A stretch of 39,565 bases of DNA, from NCBI GenBank assembly GCA_910588365.1, contig CAJUQS010000151.1:1-39565 (forward strand), written 5' to 3'. This document shows positions 38,010-39,565 of this stretch, in pieces (within the stretch, counting starts at the first letter, position 1; each line of letters begins with the position of its first letter). Source of the stretch: an uncultured Oscillospiraceae bacterium. GTDB taxonomy: Bacteria > Bacillota > Clostridia > Oscillospirales > Oscillospiraceae. The notes under the pieces are model-generated. The model searched no databases and was not told where the DNA came from. It worked only from the letters and a program-made list of their open reading frames with translations. Position numbers and translations under genes: made by a program.

Positions 38010-39422
38010 ATGAAAACCGTCAAAATTTACGACATCACTTTGCGGGAATCCGGCCGCGGCCGGACCGCCGCCCTGAGCTTCAAGGAGCGGGTGGAGATCG
38101 CCCGCACCCTGGACCGCCTGCAGGTGGACGCTGTGGAGCTGCCCGCCGTCAGGGACGGCAAGGCCGATGTGCTCAGCAACAAGACCATCGCCTCTGTGGT
38201 AAATTCCGCCCGCGTCTCCGCCGCCGCTGGCCTCACGGAGGAGAGCGTGGAGACCACCTGGGAGAGCGTGAAGGGCGCGCGCCGCCCGGCCCTGCACATC
38301 CTGCTCCCCGCCTCCGCCGTCCAGATGGAGTACATGTGCCACATGAAGGGCCCCGCCATGCTGGAGCTGGCCCGGACGCTGGTGGCCAAGGCCCGGTACT
38401 ACACCGAGCGGGTGGAGTTCTCCGCGCTGGACGCCACCCGGGCAGAAGGCGCCTTCCTCCGCCAGCTCCTCTCCGCCGCCGTGGAGGCCGGCGCGGGTAC
38501 GGTCACCCTCTGCGACACGGCGGGAATCATGACGCCCGACGAGTGCGGGGCGTTTGTGGCGGAGATCCGCGAGAGCGTCCCCGGGCTGGAGAAGGTCCGC
38601 CTGGGCGTGGAGCTCAGCGACGGGATGAAGATGGCCGCGGCCTGCGCCGCCGCCGCCATAGACGCCGGGGCGGAGGTGGTCAAGACGGCCATCACCCCCA
38701 TGGATGTCCCCACCACCGAGGACTTTGCCGCCTACCTCTCCGCCCGCGGGGACAGCAAGGGCCTGCGCTGTGATCTGCGGACCACGGAGCTGAAGCGGGC
38801 TGCGGCCCAGCTCCAGTGGCTGCTCCAGACCGAGCGCAGCAGCGGCTCCCCCTTTGACAGCGGCGTCAGCGACGGCGCGCCGGCCATCTGCCTCACCGCC
38901 GGGGACGACATCGGGGAGATGGTGAAGGTGGTGCGCCACCTGGGCTACGATCTGAGCGAGGAGGACAACGCCAGGGTTTACGAGTCCTTCCAGCGCATTG
39001 CCGCCAAGAAGCACTTTGTCAGCACCCGGGAGCTGGACGCCATCATCGCCAGTACGGCCATGCAGGTGCCCTCCACCTACCGGATTGTCAACCACATCAT
39101 CACCTGCGGCAACACGGTTTCCGCTATGGCGAACCTGACGCTGGAGCACGACGGCGAGAAGATCCAGGGCATGGCGCTGGGCGACGGCCCCATTGACGCG
39201 GCGTTCCTGGCCATTGAACAGATCATCGGCCACCACTACGAGCTGGCGGACTTCCAGATTCAGACGGTCACCGAGGGCCGGGAGGCCATGGGCTCCGCCC
39301 TGGTGAAGCTCCGCTCCAACGGAAAGCTCTATTCCGGCAACGGGATTTCCACTGACATCATCGGCGCCTGCATCCGGGCCTATATCAGCGCACTGAACAA
39401 AATCGCCTACGAGGAGGCGTAG
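38010..39422 (+). CDS. LeuA-like protein with substituted metal site (IPMS regulatory-domain protein)
   Basis: 470 residues with the DRE-TIM barrel layout of 2-isopropylmalate synthase followed by a LeuA allosteric/dimer domain (about 350-470, with MANLTLEHDGEKIQGMALGDGPIDAAF). The start motif DITLRES replaces DTTLRDG, so the metal Asp is Glu13. The HxHND motif is replaced by LGVELSDG (Glu201 and Ser203 in place of both His). The normal metal ligands of the family are therefore changed, so classic aldol condensation is doubtful. A sensor/partner subunit or a different chemistry is possible. AAAAAGGAG precedes the ATG. Controlled by the T-box upstream. Confidence 0.85.
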   Translation: MKTVKIYDITLRESGRGRTAALSFKERVEIARTLDRLQVDAVELPAVRDGKADVLSNKTIASVVNSARVSAAAGLTEESVETTWESVKGARRPALHILLPASAVQMEYMCHMKGPAMLELARTLVAKARYYTERVEFSALDATRAEGAFLRQLLSAAVEAGAGTVTLCDTAGIMTPDECGAFVAEIRESVPGLEKVRLGVELSDGMKMAAACAAAAIDAGAEVVKTAITPMDVPTTEDFAAYLSARGDSKGLRCDLRTTELKRAAAQLQWLLQTERSSGSPFDSGVSDGAPAICLTAGDDIGEMVKVVRHLGYDLSEEDNARVYESFQRIAAKKHFVSTRELDAIIASTAMQVPSTYRIVNHIITCGNTVSAMANLTLEHDGEKIQGMALGDGPIDAAFLAIEQIIGHHYELADFQIQTVTEGREAMGSALVKLRSNGKLYSGNGISTDIIGACIRAYISALNKIAYEEA

Positions 39423-39455
39423 TAGCCTCTTAGAACCTGTATTCATAACCGGGGG

Positions 39456-39565
39456 ATGCTGGATGGACGAGTATTTTTCTCGTCAGACAAGGAGATTTTC
39501 CGCAGCAATCCTGACGGATTGCAAGGGAAAGCGACACAGTATGGCGGGAAAAAGACTGGCCAGAC
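39456..39565. repeat. Structured repeat family A, copy 3 (runs to window end)
   Basis: Outer arms at 39474-39488 and 39539-39553 pair over 14 of 15 positions counting two G-T wobbles. The core begins AAGG and ends GACACA like copy 2. The inner hairpin is GCAATC-CTGACG-GATTGC. The arm sequences differ entirely from copies 1 and 2, but the CTGACG cap and layout are the same. Confidence 0.65.

Overview
The window looks like part of a chromosome from a high-GC Firmicute of the Oscillospiraceae type, close to Flavonifractor, Lawsonibacter or Intestinimonas. Reasons: strong AGGAGG ribosome binding sites, TTGACA/TATAAT promoters spaced 16-18 bp, a T-box leader, a clostridial glutamate-mutase pathway, a rubredoxin, and GC-rich genes interrupted by AT-rich hairpin repeats. 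Lineage is inferred from gene content, not from a marker gene.

Layout. 1-8.9 kb: a FabG-like reductase between two copies of a structured repeat, a membrane protein with an (AG)8 tract, MreB, an RHH regulator overlapping ComF, a TetR-ABC ATPase-ABC permease operon, an MFS-like transporter with a small membrane partner, and a secreted, tail-anchored protein. 9-10.6 kb: a P-loop protein with an alanyl-tRNA-synthetase SAD-like C-terminus, and an AT-rich acetyltransferase.

10.9-21.2 kb is the metabolic core: citD-citE-citF-like genes, two class I fumarase-like subunits, a GntR regulator, glutamate mutase GlmS-GlmL-GlmE and methylaspartate ammonia-lyase. Together these give the complete methylaspartate route: glutamate -> 3-methylaspartate -> mesaconate -> citramalate -> acetate + pyruvate. 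The 'citrate lyase' is therefore best read as citramalate lyase and the 'fumarase' as mesaconase. Three related AT-rich inverted-repeat elements sit in the gaps of this cluster.

21.3-34.2 kb: an acetyltransferase, a 34-aa gene with its own promoter, rubredoxin, a MarR-controlled heterodimeric ABC exporter with one degenerate ATP site, an orphan promoter, a 5'-truncated GH18 hydrolase, a XpaC-small protein-TelA-TPM group, and a GH2 beta-galactosidase fused in frame to an N-terminal Cys-rich DUF3795-like domain.

34.3-37.6 kb: a compact block of eight overlapping phage/mobile-type genes bounded by 15-bp direct repeats, with no integrase and a truncated SNF2-like helicase. 37.6-39.4 kb: a T-box leader controlling a LeuA-like protein whose metal-binding residues are substituted. 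The window ends in a third copy of the structured repeat found at its start.

The most unusual signals are the structured repeat family (covarying arms around an invariant CTGACG hairpin), the T-box-controlled, apparently metal-less LeuA homologue, the integrase-less element, and the DUF3795-LacZ read-through fusion.
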